Below are positions 24,731 to 33,527 of a stretch of DNA of 64,000 nt, in pieces. The stretch lies in assembly GCF_003058195.1 (NCBI RefSeq), contig NZ_QBUH01000001.1:620001-684000 (forward strand), in the 5' to 3' direction. Position numbers and translations under genes: made by a program. Numbering within the stretch: the stretch's first letter is position 1; each line of letters begins with the position of its first letter. Origin of the DNA: Elizabethkingia sp. YR214. GTDB taxonomy: Bacteria; Bacteroidota; Bacteroidia; Flavobacteriales; Weeksellaceae. The notes beneath the pieces are model-generated. The model saw only the letters and a program-made list of their open reading frames with translations, was not told the DNA's origin and did no database searches.

Positions 24731-27700
24731 TTAAACTTCTTTTTCTTCTCTATTTCTAATTTTCGTATGGTAGAAAACGTTTGGTTTTGTACCAATTTCC
24801 TCTAGCAGGTAATATCTTCTCTTGCTACCGAATAAGCTTCTTACATGAGATCCATTATCATTCATATCTCCGAACTGCATAGCTCCTGTAGAACAAGCTT
24901 TAGAACAAGCTGTCTGGAATTCTCCATCAGCAACTCTTCTTCCGTCTTTCTTAGCTTCAAGGATTGATGCCTGAGTCATTTGGATACACATTGAACACTT
25001 CTCCATTACCCCTCTGGTTCTAACCACAACATCCGGGTTTAGTACCATACGACCAAGGTCATTGTTCATGTTATAATCAAACTTATCGTTTAATGCATAG
25101 TTGAACCAGTTGAATCTTCTTACTTTGTAAGGACAGTTGTTTGCACAATATCTTGTACCAATACATCTGTTGTATGCCATTTGGTTCTGACCTTGCTTAC
25201 CGTGAGATGTTGCCGCTACCGGACATACAGTTTCACATGGAGCATGGTTACAGTGCTGGCACATTACCGGTTGGAAGATTACGTCCGGATTTTCTGCAGG
25301 ATTTTCCAAGGCTCCTTCCATACCTAGAATTTTACTTCCATAAAGTCCCGGAACAGCCATTCCTTCTTTTAATCCTTCAGCTACCTCAACTTTCTTTGTT
25401 GAAGAATAGTAACGGTCAATTCTTAACCAGTACATATCACGAGACATTCTGATCTCTTCTTTACCTACTACAGGAACGTTGTTCTCTGCCTGACAAGCAA
25501 TTACACAAGCTCCACAACCTGTACATGAGTTAAGGTCGATAGAAAGATTGAAGTGAGGACCATCAGTGTCATCATTATTATCCCAAAGGTCAATTTTACC
25601 CATTGGTAAAGTCCCTCCGTAAGTGTGCATTTCTAATGGCTTGTTCCAATCGTTAACATCTTTGTGCAAGAATGTTTGTAACGGAACTTCTTTTGCAATT
25701 TCATAACGCCCCATTAGGGTGTTCTGAAGCTGCATACCTGCAAACTGGTGCATTTCACCTGTTTTTTCAAGTTTAACACCTGAAAGTGCAAGGTTAGATC
25801 CGTCGAATAACGGATATGCGTTGATACCAGTCTTAGCTACTTCACCATTATCGGTTTTACCATATCCAAGTGCTAGACCGATAGAACCATCTGCTTGACC
25901 TGGCTGGATGAATACAGGAACATCTTTTAATGTTACTCCATTTACAGTAAGGTTAACGATAGAACCATCTAACTGCATTCTGGCATTAAGATCATTATCT
26001 AAATCTAATTTCTTAGCATCAGCAGGAGAAATAGTGATGTAGTTATCCCAAGACATTCTTGTGATAGGATCTGGTAATTCTTGCAACCAAGGGTTGTTAG
26101 CTTGTGTACCATCTCCAATCGCAGTATTGGTGTTTAATACTAATTCTAAATCAGAAGCTTTGAATGCCTGTAACTCAGAAATAGCCTGAGAAGCATTACC
26201 CCCTGAATAAGAAAGGTTGTTACCACCACCTACATTATTGAAACCGTTGTATAATGCCTGGTTGAATGAAGTACCACCAAGGATTGATACAGCGTTTGCT
26301 TTAAGGTAATCGTAGTAATTATTGTTAGTAGCCCCTTTTCCGTTTGTCCAGATTAAAAGAGACTCTTCAGTTTGTCTTGATTTGTAAACCTTTTGGATAG
26401 TTGGCTGCATTAAAGTGTAAACACCTGTTTCAGGCATTACATCACCCCAAGATTCTAACCAGTGTGTTGCAGGGATAACAACTTTAGCCGCTTTAGCTAC
26501 TTCGTTATTTTTATCTGCAATTGCTACTACAAAATTTGCTTTTGATAAAGCAGCTTTGAACTGAGCACCTTTATTAGAAGAGTATACAGGATCGATGTTA
26601 TTTGTAATAACAACACCTACCTGACCACCATTTAACCAAGAAAGGAATTCATTATAACGAGCTCCGTCAAATTCTTTCAGGTAAGAAGCCTTACCAGTGA
26701 AAGCATTAGAAGCTAATTTTTGATTAATTAAGTGTGCTAAAACGTGTGCCGCTTTAGAACCATCAGCAAATACTACTGCATTGCTTCCTTTAGCCTGAAG
26801 TTCTTTAACGATAGAAGCAGCAATCTTATCAGATGTACCACCGTTTAATCCGTTATAAACCTCTACTAAAGTTTTGTAAAGCTGAGAAGGCTTTTGCTTA
26901 ATTCTTGTATCAGCATTTGCTCCTGTTAAAGACATGTTAGATTCAATCTGTACGTGTCTCAACATTTTGTCTCCAGGAACTCTTGCCGCTGCATAAGAAG
27001 TCTCTAAGCTAGCTCCGTTGAAATCTCCTAAGAAATCTGCATTGAAAGATACTACCAACTGAGATTTGCTTAGATCATAAACTGGAATGTTTCTACTTCC
27101 GAATACTTCCTGTGCTGCATCTAATGCTGCTGCATATGGGAATGCATCGTAAGTTACTAACTCAGCATTAGGATATTTAGCTTTGAAGTCACCAAAAAGT
27201 TTTTTGAAAGTAGGGCTTGGTATAGAGTGAGAAAGTAAAACCACTTTCTTGTTTGATGCCTGAGCATCTGCCAAAGCCTTAAGTACAGTGTTGTCTACTT
27301 CATCAAAAGTAGCTTCCTTACCGTTAACTTTTGGTTGCTTTATTTTATCATTGTCATAAAGAGAAAGAACACTTGCCTGAGCTCTTGCATTTGTTTTACC
27401 AAGGTTGCCAGCTGCCGGGTTTGGTTCAATTTTAATTGGACGCCCTTCTCTTGTTTTTACCAATACACTAGCAAAATCGAATCCGTCAAAATAAGATGAT
27501 GCATAGTAATTAGGTACACCCGGGATAATATCGTGAGGTTTCACAACATATGGAATAGTTTTAACTACCGGAGCTTCACAAGCAGCAAGTGTTACTGCTG
27601 CTGTAGAGAATCCTAAAAGTTTTAGGAAATCTCTTCTGCTGGTAGAAGAACCATTCATTTTTTCCTCATTCCCTAGGAATTCATCTACCGGAATTTCTTC

Positions 27701-27787
27701 GGCAAATTCTTTCTGAGCCAACTTGTTTGTTAAAGTTGGATCTTTTAGTTCGTGAATACTTCTGAATTGTATTTTATTTGAAGCCAT
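24731..27787 (-). CDS. actB: alternative complex III subunit ActB (molybdopterin-like + Fe-S)
   Basis: A 1018-aa fusion of a molybdopterin-oxidoreductase-like domain (in known ActB no molybdenum is bound) with a C-terminal iron-sulfur domain. A Tat-like motif SRRDFLK at residues 50-56 is followed by a hydrophobic stretch and a lipobox-like LAACEAP (Cys70), so it is the family's internal Tat-variant signal. Four cysteine clusters are visible near the C-terminus: CTGCGACVIAC, CQHCNHAPCETVC, CIGTRYCANNC and CSMCIQMTQ...CSKAC. It relays electrons from quinol to the cytochrome subunits. Confidence 0.93.
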   Translation of the reverse strand: MASNKIQFRSIHELKDPTLTNKLAQKEFAEEIPVDEFLGNEEKMNGSSTSRRDFLKLLGFSTAAVTLAACEAPVVKTIPYVVKPHDIIPGVPNYYASSYFDGFDFASVLVKTREGRPIKIEPNPAAGNLGKTNARAQASVLSLYDNDKIKQPKVNGKEATFDEVDNTVLKALADAQASNKKVVLLSHSIPSPTFKKLFGDFKAKYPNAELVTYDAFPYAAALDAAQEVFGSRNIPVYDLSKSQLVVSFNADFLGDFNGASLETSYAAARVPGDKMLRHVQIESNMSLTGANADTRIKQKPSQLYKTLVEVYNGLNGGTSDKIAASIVKELQAKGSNAVVFADGSKAAHVLAHLINQKLASNAFTGKASYLKEFDGARYNEFLSWLNGGQVGVVITNNIDPVYSSNKGAQFKAALSKANFVVAIADKNNEVAKAAKVVIPATHWLESWGDVMPETGVYTLMQPTIQKVYKSRQTEESLLIWTNGKGATNNNYYDYLKANAVSILGGTSFNQALYNGFNNVGGGNNLSYSGGNASQAISELQAFKASDLELVLNTNTAIGDGTQANNPWLQELPDPITRMSWDNYITISPADAKKLDLDNDLNARMQLDGSIVNLTVNGVTLKDVPVFIQPGQADGSIGLALGYGKTDNGEVAKTGINAYPLFDGSNLALSGVKLEKTGEMHQFAGMQLQNTLMGRYEIAKEVPLQTFLHKDVNDWNKPLEMHTYGGTLPMGKIDLWDNNDDTDGPHFNLSIDLNSCTGCGACVIACQAENNVPVVGKEEIRMSRDMYWLRIDRYYSSTKKVEVAEGLKEGMAVPGLYGSKILGMEGALENPAENPDVIFQPVMCQHCNHAPCETVCPVAATSHGKQGQNQMAYNRCIGTRYCANNCPYKVRRFNWFNYALNDKFDYNMNNDLGRMVLNPDVVVRTRGVMEKCSMCIQMTQASILEAKKDGRRVADGEFQTACSKACSTGAMQFGDMNDNGSHVRSLFGSKRRYYLLEEIGTKPNVFYHTKIRNREEKEV

Positions 27788-27808
27788 TGATACTTCTAGT
27801 TTTCGTTA

Positions 27809-29179
27809 TTAATAATGACATTTACCACATTCGATACCTCCAATAGCATCTACAGTAATCTTAGCACCGCTACCATATTGTTTCTTCAACTTGTCGTGAA
27901 GTTTCTCAAAATAAGCCTGGTTGTAAGTGTTACCCATATCTACTTCTGTAGTTCTGTGACATTCGATACACCATCCCATAGTGAAATCGTTAGCCATTTG
28001 TACTACGTTCATAGTATCGATTTTACCGTGACAAGCTTTACATACTACATCGATTTGCTCGTTAGGATGTTTTTTGTTGAATGAATTGATAATCGCTTGT
28101 TCTCCGGCAATAACGTGCTGAGAGTGGTTGAAGTATACAAAATCCGGCATGTTGTGGATTCTTGTCCATTCAACTGGAGTCTCTTTTCCAGTGTATGCCA
28201 TTTTAGCTGGATCCCAACCTGTTGCTGCATAAAGTTTTTTGATCTCCCCGTTGTAGAAGTCTCTGTCATGACCTGGCTCTAGGTATTCACCTTTGTATTC
28301 AGGGATAGCTTTGTGACAGTTCATACATACGTTAAGTGAAGGGATTTCAGATACTTTACCATACTTAGCACCAGAGTGACAAAGCTGACAGTCAATCTTG
28401 TTGATTCCTGCGTGAATTTTGTGAGAGAAGTAGATTGGTTGCTCAGGCTTGTAACCTTTGTAAACACCGATCCACATTAACCAGTTCCATACACCATATG
28501 CTGCAAAGATTGCTAAAAGAGCAACAACACCTTGTCCTACAATTTTGTATTTTGCATAAAGCTCGCTGAAAGATTGAATTCTTGTAGCGTTAAGAGCGGT
28601 AATCTCTTCGGATTGGTTAAGTTTTACTAGCTGTCTTATTTTGAATAAGATCCAGATTAATAGACCTGCAATAGCGAAAAGTGAAATCATTACGATTTTA
28701 GCATTTCCTTCGCTAGCTTTAGCTGCGTTTACAGCGTTTAGGTCTGGGGAATCAGTAGCTTTAGCATCTTTCTTTGCGTCAGCTGCTGGTTCAGCAGGAG
28801 GATTGGATGTATAGGCTAAGATATCATCGATATCTTTTTCAGAAAGATTAGGGAATTGTTGCATCTCAACTTTTCCGTTTTCTTCGAAGATTTTATTTGC
28901 GTACTTGTCTCCGGAAGCTCTTAAAGCTTTGTTGTCTTTAATCCACTTTTGGAACCAGTCACGTCCTAGACCTTCCTCTGCTTTTACCTTTTCTACAATG
29001 CCTTTTAATGGTGGCCCAATTAGTTTTGAGTCAAGTTTGTGGCAGGCTGTACAATTTGTTTTAAAGAGCTCTGCCCCTTTTGCAGGGTCGCCTTCCTGTG
29101 CGTTATAAAGAGCACTGGTTGATAGCAAAATACCAATTGCAATCAGCCCTTTCTTGTAATGCTTTCTCCAATTAATCAT
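27809..29179 (-). CDS. actA: alternative complex III cytochrome subunit ActA with six heme c motifs
   Basis: A 456-aa secreted/membrane cytochrome. It begins with a signal sequence (MINWRKHYKKGLIAIGILLSTSALYNAQ) and a monoheme class-I domain (CTACHK, about residues 42-47), followed by an Ala/Asp linker, two hydrophobic helices (about 166-183 and 219-238), and a C-terminal pentaheme part with CQLCHS, CMNCHK, CKACHG, CIECHR and CGKCHY. Six CxxCH in total. Typical ActA has five hemes; the extra N-terminal cytochrome c domain is a known flavobacterial arrangement. Promoter-proximal gene of the operon. Confidence 0.92.
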   Translation of the reverse strand: MINWRKHYKKGLIAIGILLSTSALYNAQEGDPAKGAELFKTNCTACHKLDSKLIGPPLKGIVEKVKAEEGLGRDWFQKWIKDNKALRASGDKYANKIFEENGKVEMQQFPNLSEKDIDDILAYTSNPPAEPAADAKKDAKATDSPDLNAVNAAKASEGNAKIVMISLFAIAGLLIWILFKIRQLVKLNQSEEITALNATRIQSFSELYAKYKIVGQGVVALLAIFAAYGVWNWLMWIGVYKGYKPEQPIYFSHKIHAGINKIDCQLCHSGAKYGKVSEIPSLNVCMNCHKAIPEYKGEYLEPGHDRDFYNGEIKKLYAATGWDPAKMAYTGKETPVEWTRIHNMPDFVYFNHSQHVIAGEQAIINSFNKKHPNEQIDVVCKACHGKIDTMNVVQMANDFTMGWCIECHRTTEVDMGNTYNQAYFEKLHDKLKKQYGSGAKITVDAIGGIECGKCHY

Positions 29180-29228
29180 TTAATTAATCTTGATTAGTTA
29201 ATCTTTGATACTATATCATTCAATTCGG

Positions 29229-29236
29229 CAAAAATA
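29229..29236 (-). promoter_or_regulatory. minus-7 box TATTTTTG of the act operon
   Basis: Minus-strand TATTTTTG (plus strand CAAAAATA), 50 bases before the actA start. No clear minus-33 TTG at standard spacing. Confidence 0.4.
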
Positions 29237-29330
29237 CTATTTTAACACTACATTAACAGGGCTAAAATATGTCTAAATGTCATTTTTCTTTAATTTATAT
29301 CAATTCTAAATTAGTTTCAAGAATTAGTAT

Positions 29331-29338
29331 TATTTTTG
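29331..29338 (+). promoter_or_regulatory. minus-7 box TATTTTTG of the SPOR-protein gene
   Basis: Exact TAnnTTTG match, 21 bases before the ATG at 29359, divergent from the act promoter about 95 bases away. Confidence 0.45.
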
Positions 29339-29358
29339 CATAAATTAACTATTAATAG

Positions 29359-29919
29359 ATGAAAAAGATATTCCAGATAGGAGCTGTTATGATGTTGTTT
29401 TGTTTTCAAAATATTTATGCTCAGAAGATTATCAGTAAGAAAGATAGTGTGAGCGGTAATGTTTATACTACACAAATGGATAGCAGAATAGACGAATTGT
29501 TGACCAGATCTGAAGAGAGCTGTAATCGTCCTGCAGGCCCTAAAATTGTAAATAACACTACTGGCGGTGGATCGGTAATAAGCGATGACAGAACTGTTAC
29601 AAGTACACCTCGTGTTATCAATACAAAAACACTATCCACAGCAGATATCTGTAGAAACAGACCTAAGCTTAGTGGTTATAAGATTCAGATTGCTGTGACT
29701 AACAATAGCAATGATGCAAATAAGATAAGATATGAGGTAAGACAGAGTTTTCCGGATCTTAGAACGGAGCTTGACAGTAGCCTTAGACCTAACTATAAAA
29801 TTCTTGCCGGAAGTTTCTTTAGTAAGCAAAGCGGAAGCGAAGATCTGAGGAGGGTAAGAAGAGTGTACAGCGGAGCAATACTTATTCCTTACAGAATCTT
29901 CTGTGTGGAAGCAAAATAA
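29359..29919 (+). CDS. exported SPOR-domain protein
   Basis: A 186-aa secreted protein: signal peptide MKKIFQIGAVMMLFCFQNIYAQ, a low-complexity linker, then a C-terminal SPOR-like domain (about residues 108-186) with GYKIQIAVTNNSNDANKIRYEVRQSFPDLRTELD and YKILAGSFFSKQSGSEDLRRVRR. SPOR domains bind denuded peptidoglycan glycan strands at division sites; here the domain is preceded by no membrane anchor. Single gene with its own promoter and terminator, next to the act operon. Confidence 0.82.
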   Translation: MKKIFQIGAVMMLFCFQNIYAQKIISKKDSVSGNVYTTQMDSRIDELLTRSEESCNRPAGPKIVNNTTGGGSVISDDRTVTSTPRVINTKTLSTADICRNRPKLSGYKIQIAVTNNSNDANKIRYEVRQSFPDLRTELDSSLRPNYKILAGSFFSKQSGSEDLRRVRRVYSGAILIPYRIFCVEAK

Positions 29920-29923
29920 AAAT

Positions 29924-29953
29924 AAAAAAGGAAGCCAATCAGCTTCCTTTTTT
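29924..29953. terminator. bidirectional terminator between SPOR gene and response regulator
   Basis: Hairpin aaaaaaggaagc-caatca-gcttcctttttt; the T-run completes a canonical terminator for the SPOR gene and, on the other strand, for the two-component operon. Confidence 0.88.
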
Positions 29954-29968
29954 TATTGTAATCAGTAC

Positions 29969-30655
29969 CTAGTTTTTTACTAAAAGTCTGAATCCTTCAC
30001 CGTGTACATTGATGATTTCTAAACCTTCATCTTCTTTCAGAAGTTTACGAAGCTTAGCAATGTAAACATCCATACTTCTCGCTGTAAAATAATTCTCTTT
30101 CTTCCAGATTTTTCTTAGTGCCAGATCACGAGGCATAAAATCATTTCTGTGGATGCAAAGTAGTTTTAATAACTCGTTTTCTTTTGGAGAAAGCTTGTAT
30201 TCCTGATCGTTTACACGCAGCTGACGCAACATTGAATCGAAGAAAATGTTACTGATTTTAAACTGCTCCTGTTCTTCATCTTCAATGGAAGAACTTCTCT
30301 GAAGAATTGCTTTGATTTTGTAAAGCAATAATTCAGTATCAAAAGGTTTTGTGATGTAATCATCGGCTCCGATTTGGTACCCTTTTAGGATATCCTCACG
30401 CAAGTTTTTAGCGGTAAGAAAGATGATCGGAATATTTTTATCAATTTTTTTAATTTCTTCTGCTAAAGAGAAACCATCCTTTTTTGGCATCATTACATCG
30501 GTAATGCAGATGTCAAATTCGTTTTCGGTAAATTCTTTTAGTCCTTGTTCACCATCGGCAGCCAGAGTTACATCGAAGTTATTAATGGTTAAATAATCCT
30601 TCAGTACAGCTCCGAAGCTTTGGTCGTCTTCTACGAGTAAGATTCTGTTGTTCAT
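29969..30655 (-). CDS. DNA-binding response regulator, OmpR family
   Basis: A 228-aa regulator: receiver domain (phosphoacceptor Asp53 in ICITDVMMP, switch Thr in FLTAKN, Lys in DYITKPFD) and a C-terminal winged-helix (LRQLRVNDQEYKLSPKENELLKLL ... YIAKLRKLL). It follows the histidine kinase gene in the same operon with an 18-base gap, so it is the cognate partner. Target genes are unknown. The 3' end shares a terminator with the convergent SPOR gene. Confidence 0.93.
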   Translation of the reverse strand: MNNRILLVEDDQSFGAVLKDYLTINNFDVTLAADGEQGLKEFTENEFDICITDVMMPKKDGFSLAEEIKKIDKNIPIIFLTAKNLREDILKGYQIGADDYITKPFDTELLLYKIKAILQRSSSIEDEEQEQFKISNIFFDSMLRQLRVNDQEYKLSPKENELLKLLCIHRNDFMPRDLALRKIWKKENYFTARSMDVYIAKLRKLLKEDEGLEIINVHGEGFRLLVKN

Positions 30656-30673
30656 TTTTTTAATATTTTGTTG

Positions 30674-32221
30674 TTAGACGATTAACGGAAGTTTTATGGT
30701 AAAGGTGCTTCCTTTTTCCTTTTGTGATTCTACAATTATTTGTCCTTTATGGAGTTCTATAATCTTTTTAACATAAGAAAGACCTAGTCCTTGCCCTTTT
30801 ACATTGTGAATATTTCCGGTTTCTTCACGGAAGAATTTCTCAAAAATCCGGCTCTTATTTTCTGTTTCCATGCCCATTCCTTTATCGGAAATTTCTATGA
30901 CATACCAGTGGCCTTCATTTCTGGTTTTTATTCTTATATCAGGCTTTTCGGGAGAATATTTGTTTGCATTGTCCAATAGGTTTACAAGCGCATTTGAAAT
31001 ATGAAATTCATCAATTTTGAAGTTGTATTTCTCTGCTTTGAATTCCTCTGTAAGGGAACCTTCTCTTTGTTCAACAATCAGGCGGAAGGAACGGGTTATT
31101 TCCTTTATCAACTCTCTTACATTTGTTGTCTTCAGGAAAAGTTTCATTTCATTACGCTCCAATTTGGACATGTTCAGTACATTCTCTACCTGTTTTTTCA
31201 TACGCAGGTTTTCCTGTTTTATAAGGCTTGAGTAATATTTTACTTTTTCCGGATTGGTTGCTATTTTATCATTGTTCAGAGAGTCTGTAGCAACGGAAAT
31301 AGTAGCTAGCGGAGTCTTGAACTCATGAGACATATTATTGATAAAATCAGTCTTTACTTCGGAAATTTTCTTCTGCTTGCTCATGTAGTTGATGGAGATA
31401 ATGTAAATCCCCAGAATCGTAAGCAGGGATAGCATTGTTCCCAGAAGCATCGGTAGATTATTTTCCACAAGTGAATAGTCTTTGCTTGGGAAAATTAATG
31501 CTAAAGTATAGAGTGTTTTATACTGATTGTCAGTGAAAAGTTCGAATGTGTAATTTTGTTTATCAGGTTGTGCTAAAAAATTATTATTAGCAACCTTTGT
31601 TGGGTTGTTATTCTTATCTAAAATGGCAAATCCTATTGGAGTATTAATGCCCTTCATGTTTAGCTCGCGTTTGATGAGGCTGTCTAGTTCTTTCGTATTT
31701 ATACGCTGCTGAATAGGCATATTGCTGGCATTAATTTTGACCAATTGCTTGAGAGTAAAATTATTGCTGGATAAATCCTGGTTCATTTCAGAGGTCAATG
31801 GCTTTGGTGCAGTGTTTTTTAGCTTTATCAGCCCCTCATCTCCATACAAGTTAGTTAGCTCTACATTGTCCCCCGGAGTAGGTAACGGAATGTCTTTCTT
31901 TTCAATAATATTTTTAGAGAATGCAATAACTCTTTTGTTATTAGTAGAGTCCGTAGTAGACTGAATATATTGCTGGGTAGCTTGTCCGCTGGAGTTTTTT
32001 ATAGCTTCCGAAAAATTGGTTTTGTTGTTGGCGTAATATTTATCCACCTCCATTTCATTTACCTTTTCACGGATATTTTCCATGGAAGAATACACCTTGT
32101 TAGAGAACTCCTGTTCCAGAGCTCTGTAATATTCTTTCAGCCAGTATAGCTGCATAGATACGAAGACGATAAGAGATATCGTCATAAAAACTGATATGAT
32201 AGGAATGAACTTGTTATTCAT
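30674..32221 (-). CDS. two-component sensor histidine kinase
   Basis: A 515-aa membrane kinase. Transmembrane helices at about residues 7-28 and 257-277 bound a large 230-residue periplasmic sensor domain, rich in Asn/Thr/Lys with no recognised ligand-binding fold. HisKA box MSHEFKTPLA gives His299; the ATPase has NALVNLLDNANKYS (N box), VIEISDKGMGM (G1), and GQGLGLSYVKKII (G2). It pairs with the adjacent OmpR-type regulator. The sensory input is unknown. Confidence 0.92.
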   Translation of the reverse strand: MNNKFIPIISVFMTISLIVFVSMQLYWLKEYYRALEQEFSNKVYSSMENIREKVNEMEVDKYYANNKTNFSEAIKNSSGQATQQYIQSTTDSTNNKRVIAFSKNIIEKKDIPLPTPGDNVELTNLYGDEGLIKLKNTAPKPLTSEMNQDLSSNNFTLKQLVKINASNMPIQQRINTKELDSLIKRELNMKGINTPIGFAILDKNNNPTKVANNNFLAQPDKQNYTFELFTDNQYKTLYTLALIFPSKDYSLVENNLPMLLGTMLSLLTILGIYIISINYMSKQKKISEVKTDFINNMSHEFKTPLATISVATDSLNNDKIATNPEKVKYYSSLIKQENLRMKKQVENVLNMSKLERNEMKLFLKTTNVRELIKEITRSFRLIVEQREGSLTEEFKAEKYNFKIDEFHISNALVNLLDNANKYSPEKPDIRIKTRNEGHWYVIEISDKGMGMETENKSRIFEKFFREETGNIHNVKGQGLGLSYVKKIIELHKGQIIVESQKEKGSTFTIKLPLIV

Positions 32222-32417
32222 TGTTTGCTCAAATATTTGTTAAAATTAAAAATAAATTGAAATAAAAAGAAAATAAATTGAAAAAAAATGTTTCAAATTT
32301 CTTAAAACGAGCATTTTTAACATAAATTTCGATATCTAGAGTGTTCGGATACGATATGCGGTTAAGAATTATGTGAAAATTTTGAAAAAGAATTGAAAAT
32401 AATTCTTTAAAAGAAAT

Positions 32418-32425
32418 TAAATTTG
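32418..32425 (+). promoter_or_regulatory. minus-7 box TAAATTTG before DUF2752
   Basis: Exact TAnnTTTG match, 14 bases before the ATG at 32440. Confidence 0.45.
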
Positions 32426-32439
32426 GAAAAAGTAGTGAA

Positions 32440-32721
32440 ATGCTGTACATTAAAATTCCTAAATTACAGTGCGTTATAAAAGAAAATACCGGAGTAGACT
32501 GTCCGGGGTGTGGTCTCCAGAGGAGTGTAGAGTATCTTTTGAATGGTGAAGTGATGAAGTCTCTGCAGATATATCCTGGCCTTATTCCGCTTGTTTGTGT
32601 ATTTCTGTTTTTAGGTCTTCACTTATGGATAGATAAGACATGGACGTTGAGATTAATGAGCTTTACTTTCTGGTTGACCTCAATTGTAATTCTTGGAAAT
32701 TATATTTTAAAATTTATTTAA
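32440..32721 (+). CDS. DUF2752 small membrane protein
   Basis: A 93-aa DUF2752 protein with the family's N-terminal CPGCGLQRS motif (residues about 22-30, DCPGCGLQRS), where the two cysteines are conserved, and two hydrophobic helices (about 45-65 and 72-92). It is an inner-membrane protein of unknown function. It is followed 32 bases downstream by the CCC-motif membrane gene, and both lie between the histidine kinase and a convergent hypothetical gene. Confidence 0.8.
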   Translation: MLYIKIPKLQCVIKENTGVDCPGCGLQRSVEYLLNGEVMKSLQIYPGLIPLVCVFLFLGLHLWIDKTWTLRLMSFTFWLTSIVILGNYILKFI

Positions 32722-32753
32722 ACACCAATATTAATTTGAAAACTATTTAATTT

Positions 32754-33128
32754 ATGAATGAAAACATCGAAATTTATCCTATGGGAGGTGGTAAGTTGCC
32801 AAATGATCAGATAGCTCTGATATTGTCTATTTCTGCGGCTGTTTTATTGCTTACAGGTTGCTGTTGCGGACTTTTTACAACAATACCGGCTCTAATCTGT
32901 GCTATCATCGGTTTTGTTCTTGCTAATAAAGCAACAACATTATACAAGCTTAATCCAAGTATTTACACTCAGCAAAGTCTTAGCAATGTAAAAACAGCTA
33001 AGGTTATAGCGCTTGTGGCTCTTGTTTTATCTGCTATATGGACTGTTTTCAGTATATTGGCTATAGTTGGGGCAGTGACTTCACCAGAATTCCTGAAGGA
33101 ATATCAAAGTCAGATCAGGAATATGTAA
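32754..33128 (+). CDS. CCC-motif membrane protein
   Basis: A 124-aa membrane protein with the family's defining stretch TGCCCGLFTTIPALICAIIGF (residues about 35-55, three consecutive Cys at about 37-39) and a second hydrophobic region near 80-106. Two or three transmembrane segments are expected; the cytoplasmic tail ends QSQIRNM. The triple cysteine may bind metal or be acylated, but no function is known. It is the second gene of a pair with DUF2752. Confidence 0.8.
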   Translation: MNENIEIYPMGGGKLPNDQIALILSISAAVLLLTGCCCGLFTTIPALICAIIGFVLANKATTLYKLNPSIYTQQSLSNVKTAKVIALVALVLSAIWTVFSILAIVGAVTSPEFLKEYQSQIRNM

Positions 33129-33149
33129 TACTGACTCTTAATGAAACAG

Positions 33150-33177
33150 AAAAACACTGCGCTTTGCAGTGTTTTTT
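33150..33177. terminator. bidirectional terminator after CCC-motif gene
   Basis: Hairpin aaaacactgc-gcttt-gcagtgtttt with a following T-run, between the convergent CCC-motif gene and the 114-aa hypothetical gene. Confidence 0.85.
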
Positions 33178-33179
33178 AT

Positions 33180-33524
33180 TTATTCTTCAAAAAGATCTTC
33201 GTCAATAAAATACTGTATAATAGATTTTCTCATCAAAACGCTTTGCTCATTGGGCCTTAATTCCGGAACCTCCTGGAGTTGTTCGTATTGTGGCCAACCA
33301 TCGTCATAACCATTGAATTTATAATAGCCATAAGGTTCTAATAATCTGCAAACAGCAATATGTATAAGATTTAGTTTATCGTCTTTAGAATATTTTTGTT
33401 GTCCGCTACCCAGCTCCTGAATGCCAATAAGGAACAAAATAGTTTCTATCGGAGGATTGGGTTCCATATCAAAGTTCTTCTGGAAAAAAGCATCTACTTT
33501 CTTCCATAGTTCCTGTTCTGTCAT
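33180..33524 (-). CDS. hypothetical protein, 114 aa
   Basis: A soluble 114-aa acidic protein with a helical N-terminus (MTEQELWKKVDAFFQ), IETILFLIGIQELGSGQQKYSK and an aromatic-rich middle (PYGYYKFNGYDDGWPQY), predicted cytosolic. I do not recognise a family. It starts 4 bases downstream of the S9 peptidase stop and is probably cotranscribed with it, which makes a real gene likely. Function unknown. Confidence 0.6.
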   Translation of the reverse strand: MTEQELWKKVDAFFQKNFDMEPNPPIETILFLIGIQELGSGQQKYSKDDKLNLIHIAVCRLLEPYGYYKFNGYDDGWPQYEQLQEVPELRPNEQSVLMRKSIIQYFIDEDLFEE

Positions 33525-33527
33525 TTT

